A stretch of DNA of 64,000 nucleotides from Pseudomonas sp. ATCC PTA-122608 (lineage in GTDB: Bacteria; Pseudomonadota; Gammaproteobacteria; Pseudomonadales; Pseudomonadaceae), in assembly GCF_001952855.1 (NCBI RefSeq), contig NZ_LPNO01000003.1, positions 47,503 through 111,502 of the forward strand, in the 5' to 3' direction. Made by a program: the position numbers and the translations under genes. The notes under the pieces are model-generated. The model worked only from the letters and a program-made list of their open reading frames with translations, was not told where the DNA came from and did not search any database. Position 1 is the first letter of the stretch, and each line of letters begins with the position of its first letter. This document shows positions 33,684 through 41,886 of this stretch, piece after piece.

Positions 33684-35671
33684 GGCAGGACTCCCAGGGG
33701 ATGTGAGGTGTCGAGTTTCCAGTGGGCCTCGATATTGCTCAGTGCGGTTTCGTAGCGCTGCCCTTGCGGATGGTCCGCTGTCTCGGCAAAACAAGGCCTG
33801 AACGCAGGTTGGCGCAAGGCATGGATGGGGTTGATTTCGAGTGTCAGAAACTGCTGCAACAACCCACAACCGGCGGCCTGAATGAGTGATTGCTCCAGTC
33901 GGGCACACCACACCGGCCAATCCCGAGGCTCCAGCGCAGTTTGTTTCGCGGCGATACCTTCGATCAGTTCCATCATTTGCCGGATCGGGTAACGCGCCGC
34001 TTCTTTTCCTGGCGCAATGGTTCCCTGTTTGTCGGCAGAGCGCTTGCTATCGTCGAATGCGTTGGGCAGTTCTTCTTCACCGGGCGAGTGTGGAAAACTG
34101 TCGAGTTGCATCCACGCATCCTCCAGGCTGATTTCTGGCAGCTCGGTGGCCGCCAATCGGCCAAACCCATCCAGCACCGGCACCGTCATGACATGCGTTG
34201 CACCCGCCTCTTGCCAACTGACAACCACCTGCCGCGGTCGTGGTCCGCACCAGGCGAAGCCTTGACCCTCAACATATGCACAAGGCTGTTGCGACGTATC
34301 CAGCACTGAGTAATTGCCGAGCGAGCGATCATCGGCGCTCAACCAGCCTTGCTCTGATGCATCCGAGTCGCGCCACATCAAGTAAGCCACGGGCGCTGCG
34401 CTGAACACCTCGCTCCCCACCTCAAGATCCTTGCCTTGCTGCAGCGTCTCAGGGACGCATTCCTGCTCCCACTGAATCGGCAGGTAATAGCCAATCGATT
34501 CGGGATCAGCGCCCCCCAATTTTGCCGGGTACCAGTTCAACGGCGTCGGAGCGAATACCACCCCGGCCTCAAGGTTGCCCGTCGATCGCCCCATCTTCAG
34601 GGTGAAGCCCTGCCGAGTAAGATTGCCCGAGCCAAGGTACAGCCATGGGCTGGCTGTTTTTTCCGAATGCCCAGTCTCGCTGGCGCTGAAAATGAACTTG
34701 GCATGCAAGGTGCGTTTTTGCACGTCAGGAAAGTAGGCCGGCTGAGCCGCAGGTCGTACGCTGACGCTGGCAGCCGTCAAGGTCGCGGCTGCCGCTGCAA
34801 TGCCCTGGCAGCTCGCCTCGTTGACAAACAGATCTACAGTGCTGGTCGCCGTCAGCAGACGCGGCTCTCCCGCTTCACCGCGCAAGCACCTGATGATGCT
34901 CAACGGGACCGATGCATGCTCACCGGGCATTGAAGATTCATAAAAACCCGAGCCCATGGCCAAGTAGTTACGCGCAGTTTCTCGACCCGAGGCATAAACG
35001 ACTTTGGCTGGCAGCTGGGCGAGCAGCGACGCTTTTCGGTTATCGAAGAAACGGGCGTTCAATCCGCAAGCTTTCGGCTTGACCTGCTTGTGCAGGATCG
35101 CGTCAATATCCGCCACAGCCTTGGCTGTCAGCGGGTTGGCGAGCAGCGCACGGCAGTCGTAATGCTCCCGTAGCCACAGCAGTAGACTCCAGGCGCTGCA
35201 GATATCTGTCCGTACCTGCTGCGTTGCCTCGGTGGGTGCTGCCAGTTCGTCGCTGCACAGGTCCAGGCGCCAGATCAGGTCAAGGCTCTGCTCTAATGTC
35301 TGCCGGGTCCAGTTGCCGGTGGACACAAGCAAACGCAAGCACCAGGCGTCGCTCTTGTCAGTGCTGCGGTAACCCAGCACCGCGACCTTGGCGTGCATCA
35401 GGTTGAATGGCAACTCAGCTTTCGCCCAGGGTAAATGCAACAGGCCCGGCACTTCGACCGGGGTAATCTGGATCGCGCGCGGGTCCAGCATCAGTGCCAA
35501 TAGCGTTTCCCCGGCATAGGCACGCTGATTGGCTTGCTGGTGGCTGAAACGCTCAATCGCATCGTTGAGAAACATGTCGTCAGCCGAGAAGCCGCACAGC
35601 CAACCGAAGTGGCCAGTAAAACCGTCCGGCGTTTCGAAGTGTTGGGCCAGAGAGGCAGGAGCATGACTCAT
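33680..35671 (-). CDS. PLD-superfamily (HKD) putative nuclease
   Basis: A 663-aa protein with two degenerate phospholipase D motifs. The first is MHAKVAVLGY near residue 93 followed by STGNWTRQ. The second is LHAKFIFSA near residue 325 followed by GSGNLTRQGF. Two H-x-K...G-S/T-G-N sets form one active site in PLD-type nucleases. The rest is unassigned. It is the middle gene of a three-gene operon with ATGA overlaps on both sides, which suggests a complex of fixed stoichiometry with the SNF2 helicase. Nuclease action is inferred from the fold and partner. Confidence 0.82.
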   Translation of the reverse strand: MSHAPASLAQHFETPDGFTGHFGWLCGFSADDMFLNDAIERFSHQQANQRAYAGETLLALMLDPRAIQITPVEVPGLLHLPWAKAELPFNLMHAKVAVLGYRSTDKSDAWCLRLLVSTGNWTRQTLEQSLDLIWRLDLCSDELAAPTEATQQVRTDICSAWSLLLWLREHYDCRALLANPLTAKAVADIDAILHKQVKPKACGLNARFFDNRKASLLAQLPAKVVYASGRETARNYLAMGSGFYESSMPGEHASVPLSIIRCLRGEAGEPRLLTATSTVDLFVNEASCQGIAAAAATLTAASVSVRPAAQPAYFPDVQKRTLHAKFIFSASETGHSEKTASPWLYLGSGNLTRQGFTLKMGRSTGNLEAGVVFAPTPLNWYPAKLGGADPESIGYYLPIQWEQECVPETLQQGKDLEVGSEVFSAAPVAYLMWRDSDASEQGWLSADDRSLGNYSVLDTSQQPCAYVEGQGFAWCGPRPRQVVVSWQEAGATHVMTVPVLDGFGRLAATELPEISLEDAWMQLDSFPHSPGEEELPNAFDDSKRSADKQGTIAPGKEAARYPIRQMMELIEGIAAKQTALEPRDWPVWCARLEQSLIQAAGCGLLQQFLTLEINPIHALRQPAFRPCFAETADHPQGQRYETALSNIEAHWKLDTSHPLGVLP

Positions 35672-36969
35672 AAACTTACCTCTTCAAGGGCTACTGCTGG
35701 AGCCGAGGTGAGCCAGGCGCTCAATTGGCCCCGGAGATCCAGGTCCAGTCGATGCAAACGACCTACACGATGGGAAATCCAGGCTGGCAAAGCGGCGTGG
35801 GAAGCCTCGCCTTGGGCCTCGATAACGGCTTGGCCAGTATCGACCTCCAAAACCTGATGCTGGAACGCACCGCCAGGCAGAATGTCCTTGCCTTGCAGAC
35901 GCAGAACCCGACCGTCGCGGCTCACCAGACTGGCCAACAGGCTCGAACTATCAGGATCCATACACTCATGGCAGAAGGTCGAGGCGACAGGATCGATTCG
36001 CTGCCGCTGAGGGTTATCCAAAAACAATCGGGCCATTTCGCGCAAATGAGTGATTTGCGTCGAGATGCGTTCGGGCAGGACACGCCCTAACTCGAACCGC
36101 TGCGTGCTCAACACCGCCATGTGCTGCTCCACCGCGTTCAGCACGTCGTAGGCGGCATCCTGCACTTGAAAAAACAGAGCGCCATAATGCAAGTCGTTCC
36201 AGTGTTCGGTATCGATTTCATCGGGTCGCTCGGCCCAATCGAACACGGCTTCCGGTTTGGCGTGACGAGCCCGTACCCAGCCACGTATGGCTGCACGTCG
36301 CAAGCCACCGCTGGCTGGCGAGAGTTCCGCATCGATGCGGCGAGACAACAGCGCACGGGCCTGTGCGGGTAATACTTGCAGAGGCGAGAGCAGCCCGGAA
36401 ACGGGGCCTTTCAACCTATCTACAGAATCGCCTCGTTGTGCCCACTGCACCAACTCCTCTAACAGCGCTCCGTCATCCCCACAGCAGGCGTTAACGAATT
36501 CATGACCAAAGGCCGTGCAGGCAAAGGCATTAAATCGCTCACCCTGCGCGCGCACCAGCCCCAGGGCCAACAATGCCTGGCCGGTCCCCATTCGCATCGG
36601 TTGGCTGACATAGAACCCTGGCTTGCACAGGGTCTTGAAGTTGAAATTCGCCTTGCCGCGCAGTTTCTCCGAACCCCGCACCCGGGCATCACCCTGGCCT
36701 TTGTTCTGTTTGAGCGCGTAGTAGCAGCCCAACGCTTCAATGGCGTTGGCCGCGTCAATGTTCGAGACATTCGATTTGCGCTCGCGCAACTTCTGCGCGA
36801 CCGCGATACCCAGCATCGCCAAAAACAGCTGTTTGGCGTACCACACGCCGCCCATGCCAGGGACAGCGCGCTCGTTGTACTCACGCACTGCGGCGCCAAT
36901 ATCAAGCGTGCGGGTGCGTCTCTCGCCATCCAATTGTTCAGGACCAGAGAGTCCCCAGGTCATGCTCAT
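35668..36969 (-). CDS. Unknown protein, first gene of the helicase-PLD operon
   Basis: A 433-aa soluble protein that I do not recognise. It opens MSMTWGLSGPEQLDGERRT, has a helical N-terminal half and a possible metal-binding CHEC near residue 335. No catalytic motif is evident. The ATG at 36967-36969 has GGAAG 7 nt upstream; a second ATG two codons on is possible. The stop overlaps the PLD start (ATGA). As the first gene of the unit it may be the recognition or scaffold subunit, which is inference. The 431-bp region upstream separates it from the divergent dynamin operon. Confidence 0.8.
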   Translation of the reverse strand: MSMTWGLSGPEQLDGERRTRTLDIGAAVREYNERAVPGMGGVWYAKQLFLAMLGIAVAQKLRERKSNVSNIDAANAIEALGCYYALKQNKGQGDARVRGSEKLRGKANFNFKTLCKPGFYVSQPMRMGTGQALLALGLVRAQGERFNAFACTAFGHEFVNACCGDDGALLEELVQWAQRGDSVDRLKGPVSGLLSPLQVLPAQARALLSRRIDAELSPASGGLRRAAIRGWVRARHAKPEAVFDWAERPDEIDTEHWNDLHYGALFFQVQDAAYDVLNAVEQHMAVLSTQRFELGRVLPERISTQITHLREMARLFLDNPQRQRIDPVASTFCHECMDPDSSSLLASLVSRDGRVLRLQGKDILPGGAFQHQVLEVDTGQAVIEAQGEASHAALPAWISHRVGRLHRLDLDLRGQLSAWLTSAPAVALEEVSL

Positions 36970-37400
36970 AAAAGGCTTCCTTTGCGTTTGCAGCGAGTCA
37001 GCATGTGAGCTGGCGCATGGCCGTCGACGGTAGCAAAATGCCATAATCTCGTCCACGTCGGCTTCGCAGGGATCTTCATGATCGACCTTGCAAGTCCCAA
37101 CTAAAGCTTGTCTGCCCCATGCCGATATCGTGCAGTAGATCTCTCTCGCAGGCACTCACGCCTACACGCACAAGGAAGTTGCGAATGTCTGTGGCCATTC
37201 TGATTTATCCACGCCTCATCTCTCTTCTCGTACCCCGCTGCCCTGCCGCTGAACGACTGGCCACAACCCGGCTGACTTCCCGGTGAGTACTACACACCGC
37301 TGCTCATACGATCCAGATGTCGCGCACGACACAATATGTCGTGGGCATGTTCGACATTTACTTGTCTTGTTTTACATCTGAACCAGCGAGAGATATCCCC
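36970..37400. other. Divergent regulatory region between helicase and dynamin operons
   Basis: A 431-bp gap with no supported gene. It must contain the promoters of both divergent operons and holds a perfect CGACA-N5-TGTCG operator 58 bp before the 140-aa gene. No convincing sigma-70 boxes stand out. Confidence 0.6.
37325..37343. promoter_or_regulatory. Island operator site 1 (CGACA-N5-TGTCG)
   Basis: CACGACA-CAATA-TGTCGTG, perfect 7-bp arms (core 37327-37341). It lies 58 bp upstream of the 140-aa gene that leads the dynamin operon. The same core recurs at 45380, 49213 and 56647. Confidence 0.75.
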
Positions 37401-37823
37401 ATGCATGAGTCCTTCTATCCGTCGCAGAAACGCTCGAAGCAGCCCACCTTGTTCCTGGCCATCGATATGTGGGGGATTGAAGGTGAGTACGCCGACGGAA
37501 ACTGGCATGTCCTGCTTCACAAGTTCGCTCTGGACTGGAGCAAGAAACATCCAGACCAGGCAACGGCGACGTTATGGTCAAGCGTTCAACCCTGCAGCCT
37601 TTTCGCCAATGGATCGTCTTGCTACGTCTCCGGCAGCTCCAGGTTGCCCGATGCGTTTTATCAGCAACTAGAGAGTTTTCTACGCTCAGAGTTCGGTAAC
37701 TGCGCCCGTATTGGTGGAGAAATCCAGGTCAATCCGGATGAGTGGCGGGTGTACTTGCACTTTGAGAACGGCGCAGTCTGGGAGAAATACAACGGCTATG
37801 AATGGAGGGAGCTCAAGTTGTGA
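37401..37823 (+). CDS. Unknown 140-aa protein leading the dynamin operon
   Basis: A 140-aa protein without a recognised domain: no signal peptide and no membrane span, with several aromatic residues near the C-terminus (VYLHFENGAVWEKYNGYEW). It looks like a small alpha/beta cytosolic protein. The ATG at 37401 has GAGAG about 10 nt upstream; an in-frame upstream extension would run into operator site 1. It is followed after 71 bp by the first dynamin gene, so it is probably the first gene of that transcript. Confidence 0.7.
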   Translation: MHESFYPSQKRSKQPTLFLAIDMWGIEGEYADGNWHVLLHKFALDWSKKHPDQATATLWSSVQPCSLFANGSSCYVSGSSRLPDAFYQQLESFLRSEFGNCARIGGEIQVNPDEWRVYLHFENGAVWEKYNGYEWRELKL

Positions 37824-37894
37824 AACGACTGCAGCCCCTCACCCACAACGATGCCCATAAACTATTTTGATATACGCAAGGATTCGTACTGATC

Positions 37895-39652
37895 ATGTTG
37901 AAAACCCAAAGCACCTACCTCAACTATCTGAAATCCATTCTGCCGCTCATTGTAGAAACCTCGATTCAGCCCGATGAGGTGACGCGGCTGCAGAACGATA
38001 TCGAACATACCGAACTGCTCGTCCCCGTCATTGGTGCGTTCAGCGCTGGCAAGAGCAGCTTGCTGAACGCTTTCCTTGGCGAAAACGTCCTGGGTATTGG
38101 CCTGACACCCGAAACCGAGTTGGCCACTGAGTTGCGTTACAGCAATGACCCGCATCTGCTGGCTATTCGCCTGGATGGCGGCAGTGAACGCCTGGACGTC
38201 AGCGCTATTGCCGGTATCAAGACTCGCGCCAAAGAATTCACCCACCTTCAGTTGTACCTGGATAACCCGCGACTCAAAGCCTCGCCCTCACTGGTGCTGG
38301 TTGACATGCCCGGGTTCGGCTCCTCATTGGCCAACCACAACAAAGCAATCGCGTACTACCTGCCCCGCGGCGTGCACTTCATCGTGGTGACCAGCGTGGA
38401 AGACGGCAACATCACTCAGTCGATGTTGCGTCAACTGGATGACCTGCAGACTTACGGGCGTGATTTCACCTTCCTGCTGAACAAGGTCAACCTGCGCTCG
38501 GACGAGCAAGTGCAAGAAGTCGCGGAACTGGTCGACGAGCAGATCCGGATTAACTTTGTCGACACGCGTCCCCTGGTCAAGGTAGGACTCGATGGTGATG
38601 CCCGGCTAGGCGAAGTGCTTGCACGCCTGCAACCCGAACAAATCGTTCGCCAGGTGTTTGAAGATCGATTGAAAGATCTGACCCATTCGCTGCTTAGCCA
38701 GATCAACCTTGCGCTGACCTCACTGAAAAAGAACCAGGCCGAAAATCAACATGCCCTGAGCGAGCTGGCCAATGGTATTCGACAGATTGAGCGCAAACGC
38801 GACGGCATTCTGGAAGACCTTCGCGACAAGCAGCTGGACCGCGCTGTAGATAGCTGCCTCAATGCTGTCGGCCGTGAACTTGATAATGCTCAGTCGGAAT
38901 TGGTCAGCGCCGGCCTGGCGGGTAATCAGGACGCTTTCTCGCGGATCGTATCTGAAGTGGTTCGAAGCTCGATGACCCGTACTATCAAGGAGCAGATGGA
39001 CATTCTCAGCCGCTCAGTCGTCACCGACTTTGCTCAAGCCGTGGGTGACCTAGGCAAAAGCATGGGCCAGTTCAGCAGTGATCCTAACTGGCTGGACCAG
39101 ATCACCGACAGGATCAACCGCACCCTGCAAAAAACCGGAGAGACCCTGGGCCATTGGAGCAAATCGCTGGCCGACCGCAATACACACGAACTGGAAAGAC
39201 TGAAAAAAGAAGGCGGCTGGAAGGAAGGAAACCCGCTACCCAGAGTGAGCTATCAAGGCCTGGCCACCGTGCTTGCAGTCACTACGTCGGTAGTCAATCC
39301 GCTGATCGAGTTGGCCATCATCTTTCTTCCCCAGATTCTGGCCTTCTTCAATGAGGGGCGCCAACGCGAGCAACTCCGGCAAAAAGTGATCAATGAAATC
39401 ATTCCTTCGGTTAAACGGGAATTGCGGGATCGTCTGCCCGTTTTGCTCGCCGAACAGATGGAAGTGCTGGTGACACAAGTCAGCGCGGAGTTCGAGCGCG
39501 AAATCGGTGAAAAGCAGAAGCTCATTGATGAACTGGTCGCCAGTCGCAATCACGATGCCGAGGCCTCCGAGCATCAGATCGCGCTGCTGACCCGCGCCAG
39601 AGAACAACTGCAACAACTCGCCAAACAAGCCCTCTACGAGTCGCAGCAATGA
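37895..39652 (+). CDS. Dynamin-like GTPase 1 with hydrophobic membrane segment
   Basis: A 585-aa dynamin-family GTPase. G1 is GAFSAGKSS (residues 47-55), G2 lies in TPETELATELRY near 71, G3 is VDMPGFGSS near 137 and G4 is LNKVN near 193. A helical stalk follows. A strongly hydrophobic stretch near residues 452-485 (TVLAVTTSVVNPLIELAIIF) could be a membrane paddle. A coiled coil closes the protein. The next gene starts inside its stop (ATGA). The three-dynamin layout recalls LeoABC/Eleos. Confidence 0.88.
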   Translation: MLKTQSTYLNYLKSILPLIVETSIQPDEVTRLQNDIEHTELLVPVIGAFSAGKSSLLNAFLGENVLGIGLTPETELATELRYSNDPHLLAIRLDGGSERLDVSAIAGIKTRAKEFTHLQLYLDNPRLKASPSLVLVDMPGFGSSLANHNKAIAYYLPRGVHFIVVTSVEDGNITQSMLRQLDDLQTYGRDFTFLLNKVNLRSDEQVQEVAELVDEQIRINFVDTRPLVKVGLDGDARLGEVLARLQPEQIVRQVFEDRLKDLTHSLLSQINLALTSLKKNQAENQHALSELANGIRQIERKRDGILEDLRDKQLDRAVDSCLNAVGRELDNAQSELVSAGLAGNQDAFSRIVSEVVRSSMTRTIKEQMDILSRSVVTDFAQAVGDLGKSMGQFSSDPNWLDQITDRINRTLQKTGETLGHWSKSLADRNTHELERLKKEGGWKEGNPLPRVSYQGLATVLAVTTSVVNPLIELAIIFLPQILAFFNEGRQREQLRQKVINEIIPSVKRELRDRLPVLLAEQMEVLVTQVSAEFEREIGEKQKLIDELVASRNHDAEASEHQIALLTRAREQLQQLAKQALYESQQ

Positions 39653-41886
39653 ACGCACAACACGTCCTGGATCTGAACCAACGTCTCCATCAATGGATGG
39701 AAAAGTACAACCCGGAGCTGGAAAAAGACATCGCTCAATGGCTGCGCAAGCATGCCATCGACCGCAGCGAATATCTGGAAAAAGCCTTCGCCAAGCTGGT
39801 CGAGGAAAATCGTCTGCTGCAGATCGGTGTCGTGGGGCGAGTCAAGGCCGGCAAATCCTCATTGCTCAATGCCCTTATTTTCGACGGTCACGCCATTCTC
39901 CCGCGGGCGGCCACTCCGATGACCGCGGCGCTGACCACCCTGACCTATGGCGATACATTCGGCGCTGAAGTCCAGTTCTACAGCGAGGATGACCGAAAGA
40001 ACATCGAGCAAAACGCCCTGCGGTATGAGCAACGACTTCGCGAAGAAAAGTCTCGCGCCCACGAAACGCTGAGCCAGCGCCGTCAGCGCAGTGGCCGACA
40101 CGTAGAAGACGAGCAGTTCCATGCTGACGTCGAGAAAACGGCCCGGCGAGCCCTGCAAGGGGAACATGCGCTGGCGGCTGCCCATGACCAGTGGCAGAGC
40201 ATTCGCAGCTCCAATGTCGATTTCAGATCCCTCGACAGCCTGGGTCGCCTGCAGGCAACTGATGCTCAATCATTAGCCGACAAGTTGCTCGACTATGTCG
40301 GCGTCGGCGGCAACTACATGCCGTTGACCAAAAGCGTCGATATCTTCCTGCCGCTGGACTCGTTGCGTAACGTGCGCATCATTGACACCCCGGGCCTGAA
40401 TGACCCCGTGCAATCCCGCGAAGAACGCACGACAGCCTTGCTCAAGAATTGCGATGTGGTCTTTATCGTCAGCCCTGCCGGCCAGTTTCTTAGTGAGCAG
40501 GACATCGAGATGATGAGCCGGATCACCCAGAAAGAGGGTGTCCAGGAACTGGTGTTGATCGCCAGCCAGGTCGATAACCAGCTGTATGGCAGCGACACGC
40601 GTCAACCCACACTTCAGGGATCGCTGGACAAGATCACCCAGACGCTCAGCGTACACATGGTCGATACCCTGCAACGCTTGAAGGTCCAGCATCCGGAGAT
40701 CGGTGCGACTTTCGACAACTTAATTGATAAAGGCGCCGGCAAGGTCCTGCATACCTCAGGCATGTGCCACAGCCTCTCGGTACGTTTTGGCCAACAGAAC
40801 GAATGGGACAGTGGCGAGCAGAAGGCGTGGGAAAACCTTAAAGCAAATTACCCTGACTTCTTTACGCCAGAGCATGCCGAACGCTGCCGAGGCAATCTGG
40901 ACCTGCTAGCCAACACCGAAGCGTTGCGGGCGGTGCTGGACAGCGTGCGTGCGCAGAAGGACCGCATTATCGAAGATCGACACGAGGAGCTCATTCGCGC
41001 CAAGTCCTCGGCACTGGAAGCGTTCCGGGCCGACTTGCTGAACTTTACCCAGGCCAAGTATCAGGAAGTCCGCAATGCCGATATTGAAGACCTGAAGGCT
41101 CAGCGGCGCAAGCTGGACAGTCTGATGGTAGTGGGCACCTACGAGCTCGATAGCGTATTGAACAATTGCGCAAAAGAGTTTTGCGAGGATCTGAAAAAGG
41201 ACCTCACAAAGGAACTTGAGTCTGCCTATCGCTCCACGCTTAAGGAAGTCGGTGCATCAGCTACTGAAGAGGAGAAATCCAGAGAGGTGGTGCGCGACAG
41301 CATCGTGGCAAAATTTGCCAACTGGGGTTGGGGGGGCGGCACGGAAACTCACCACTACACCGTATTCAAGTTGTACTGGCGCCAGGTCTGCAACGAGCTG
41401 GAGGAGTTTGCCGAAGGTCTGACAGGCAACCTGAAGAGCACAAGCGATGCCCTGACCAAAAAGTTTCGCGATAACCTGGTCAAGGAGTCGACTTCAGTCG
41501 CCAGGCGTCACCTTGGTGATGATCTGGACACGGCGTTGATCATCCGAACCAACCAGGGTCTGGCTGCCCGCCTCAAGCTCCCTGTCTTTGAACTCAGCAG
41601 CCAGGAACTCAGCAAACTCAAAGGCACTGGCAGTTACCTGTTGGACGATGAGGCACGAGATTTCCTGCACAAAGCCCGGCATCTTCTGGACGACCTCAAG
41701 GGACAGGCCAAAAAACAAATCCGTCATTTGATGGATGACGTGACTGAAAAGCTTCCAGACTCCTACGGCAGCGCATTTTTCCAAGATATGCAGGCGCGGA
41801 TGGAACAGCTGGAAGAACAGGTCGAAAATGCTCTTCTGACCCTGGACCGCCTGCAACGCATGGCCAAGGAACTGGAGGCGGCATGA
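39649..41886 (+). CDS. Dynamin-like GTPase 2
   Basis: A 745-aa dynamin-family GTPase. G1 is GRVKAGKSS (residues 63-71), G2 lies in RAATPMTAALTTLTYG near 86, G3 is IDTPGLNDPV near 245 and G4 is ASQVDNQ near 305. A long insertion rich in charged residues (about 110-180) sits between G2 and G3, as in other bacterial dynamins. The rest is helical stalk with a Gly/Trp loop NWGWGGGTE near 560 and a C-terminal coiled coil. No obvious transmembrane span is present. ATGA overlaps couple it to both neighbours. Confidence 0.87.
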   Translation: MNAQHVLDLNQRLHQWMEKYNPELEKDIAQWLRKHAIDRSEYLEKAFAKLVEENRLLQIGVVGRVKAGKSSLLNALIFDGHAILPRAATPMTAALTTLTYGDTFGAEVQFYSEDDRKNIEQNALRYEQRLREEKSRAHETLSQRRQRSGRHVEDEQFHADVEKTARRALQGEHALAAAHDQWQSIRSSNVDFRSLDSLGRLQATDAQSLADKLLDYVGVGGNYMPLTKSVDIFLPLDSLRNVRIIDTPGLNDPVQSREERTTALLKNCDVVFIVSPAGQFLSEQDIEMMSRITQKEGVQELVLIASQVDNQLYGSDTRQPTLQGSLDKITQTLSVHMVDTLQRLKVQHPEIGATFDNLIDKGAGKVLHTSGMCHSLSVRFGQQNEWDSGEQKAWENLKANYPDFFTPEHAERCRGNLDLLANTEALRAVLDSVRAQKDRIIEDRHEELIRAKSSALEAFRADLLNFTQAKYQEVRNADIEDLKAQRRKLDSLMVVGTYELDSVLNNCAKEFCEDLKKDLTKELESAYRSTLKEVGASATEEEKSREVVRDSIVAKFANWGWGGGTETHHYTVFKLYWRQVCNELEEFAEGLTGNLKSTSDALTKKFRDNLVKESTSVARRHLGDDLDTALIIRTNQGLAARLKLPVFELSSQELSKLKGTGSYLLDDEARDFLHKARHLLDDLKGQAKKQIRHLMDDVTEKLPDSYGSAFFQDMQARMEQLEEQVENALLTLDRLQRMAKELEAA

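Noticed and set aside
31050-36969. Helicase-PLD operon as DISARM
   Set aside because: DISARM needs DUF1998-type drmB, drmA and usually a methylase; none is present here.
37317-37400. N-terminal extension of the 140-aa protein from the upstream in-frame start
   Set aside because: It would translate through operator site 1 and lacks a ribosome-binding site; the ATG at 37401 has one.
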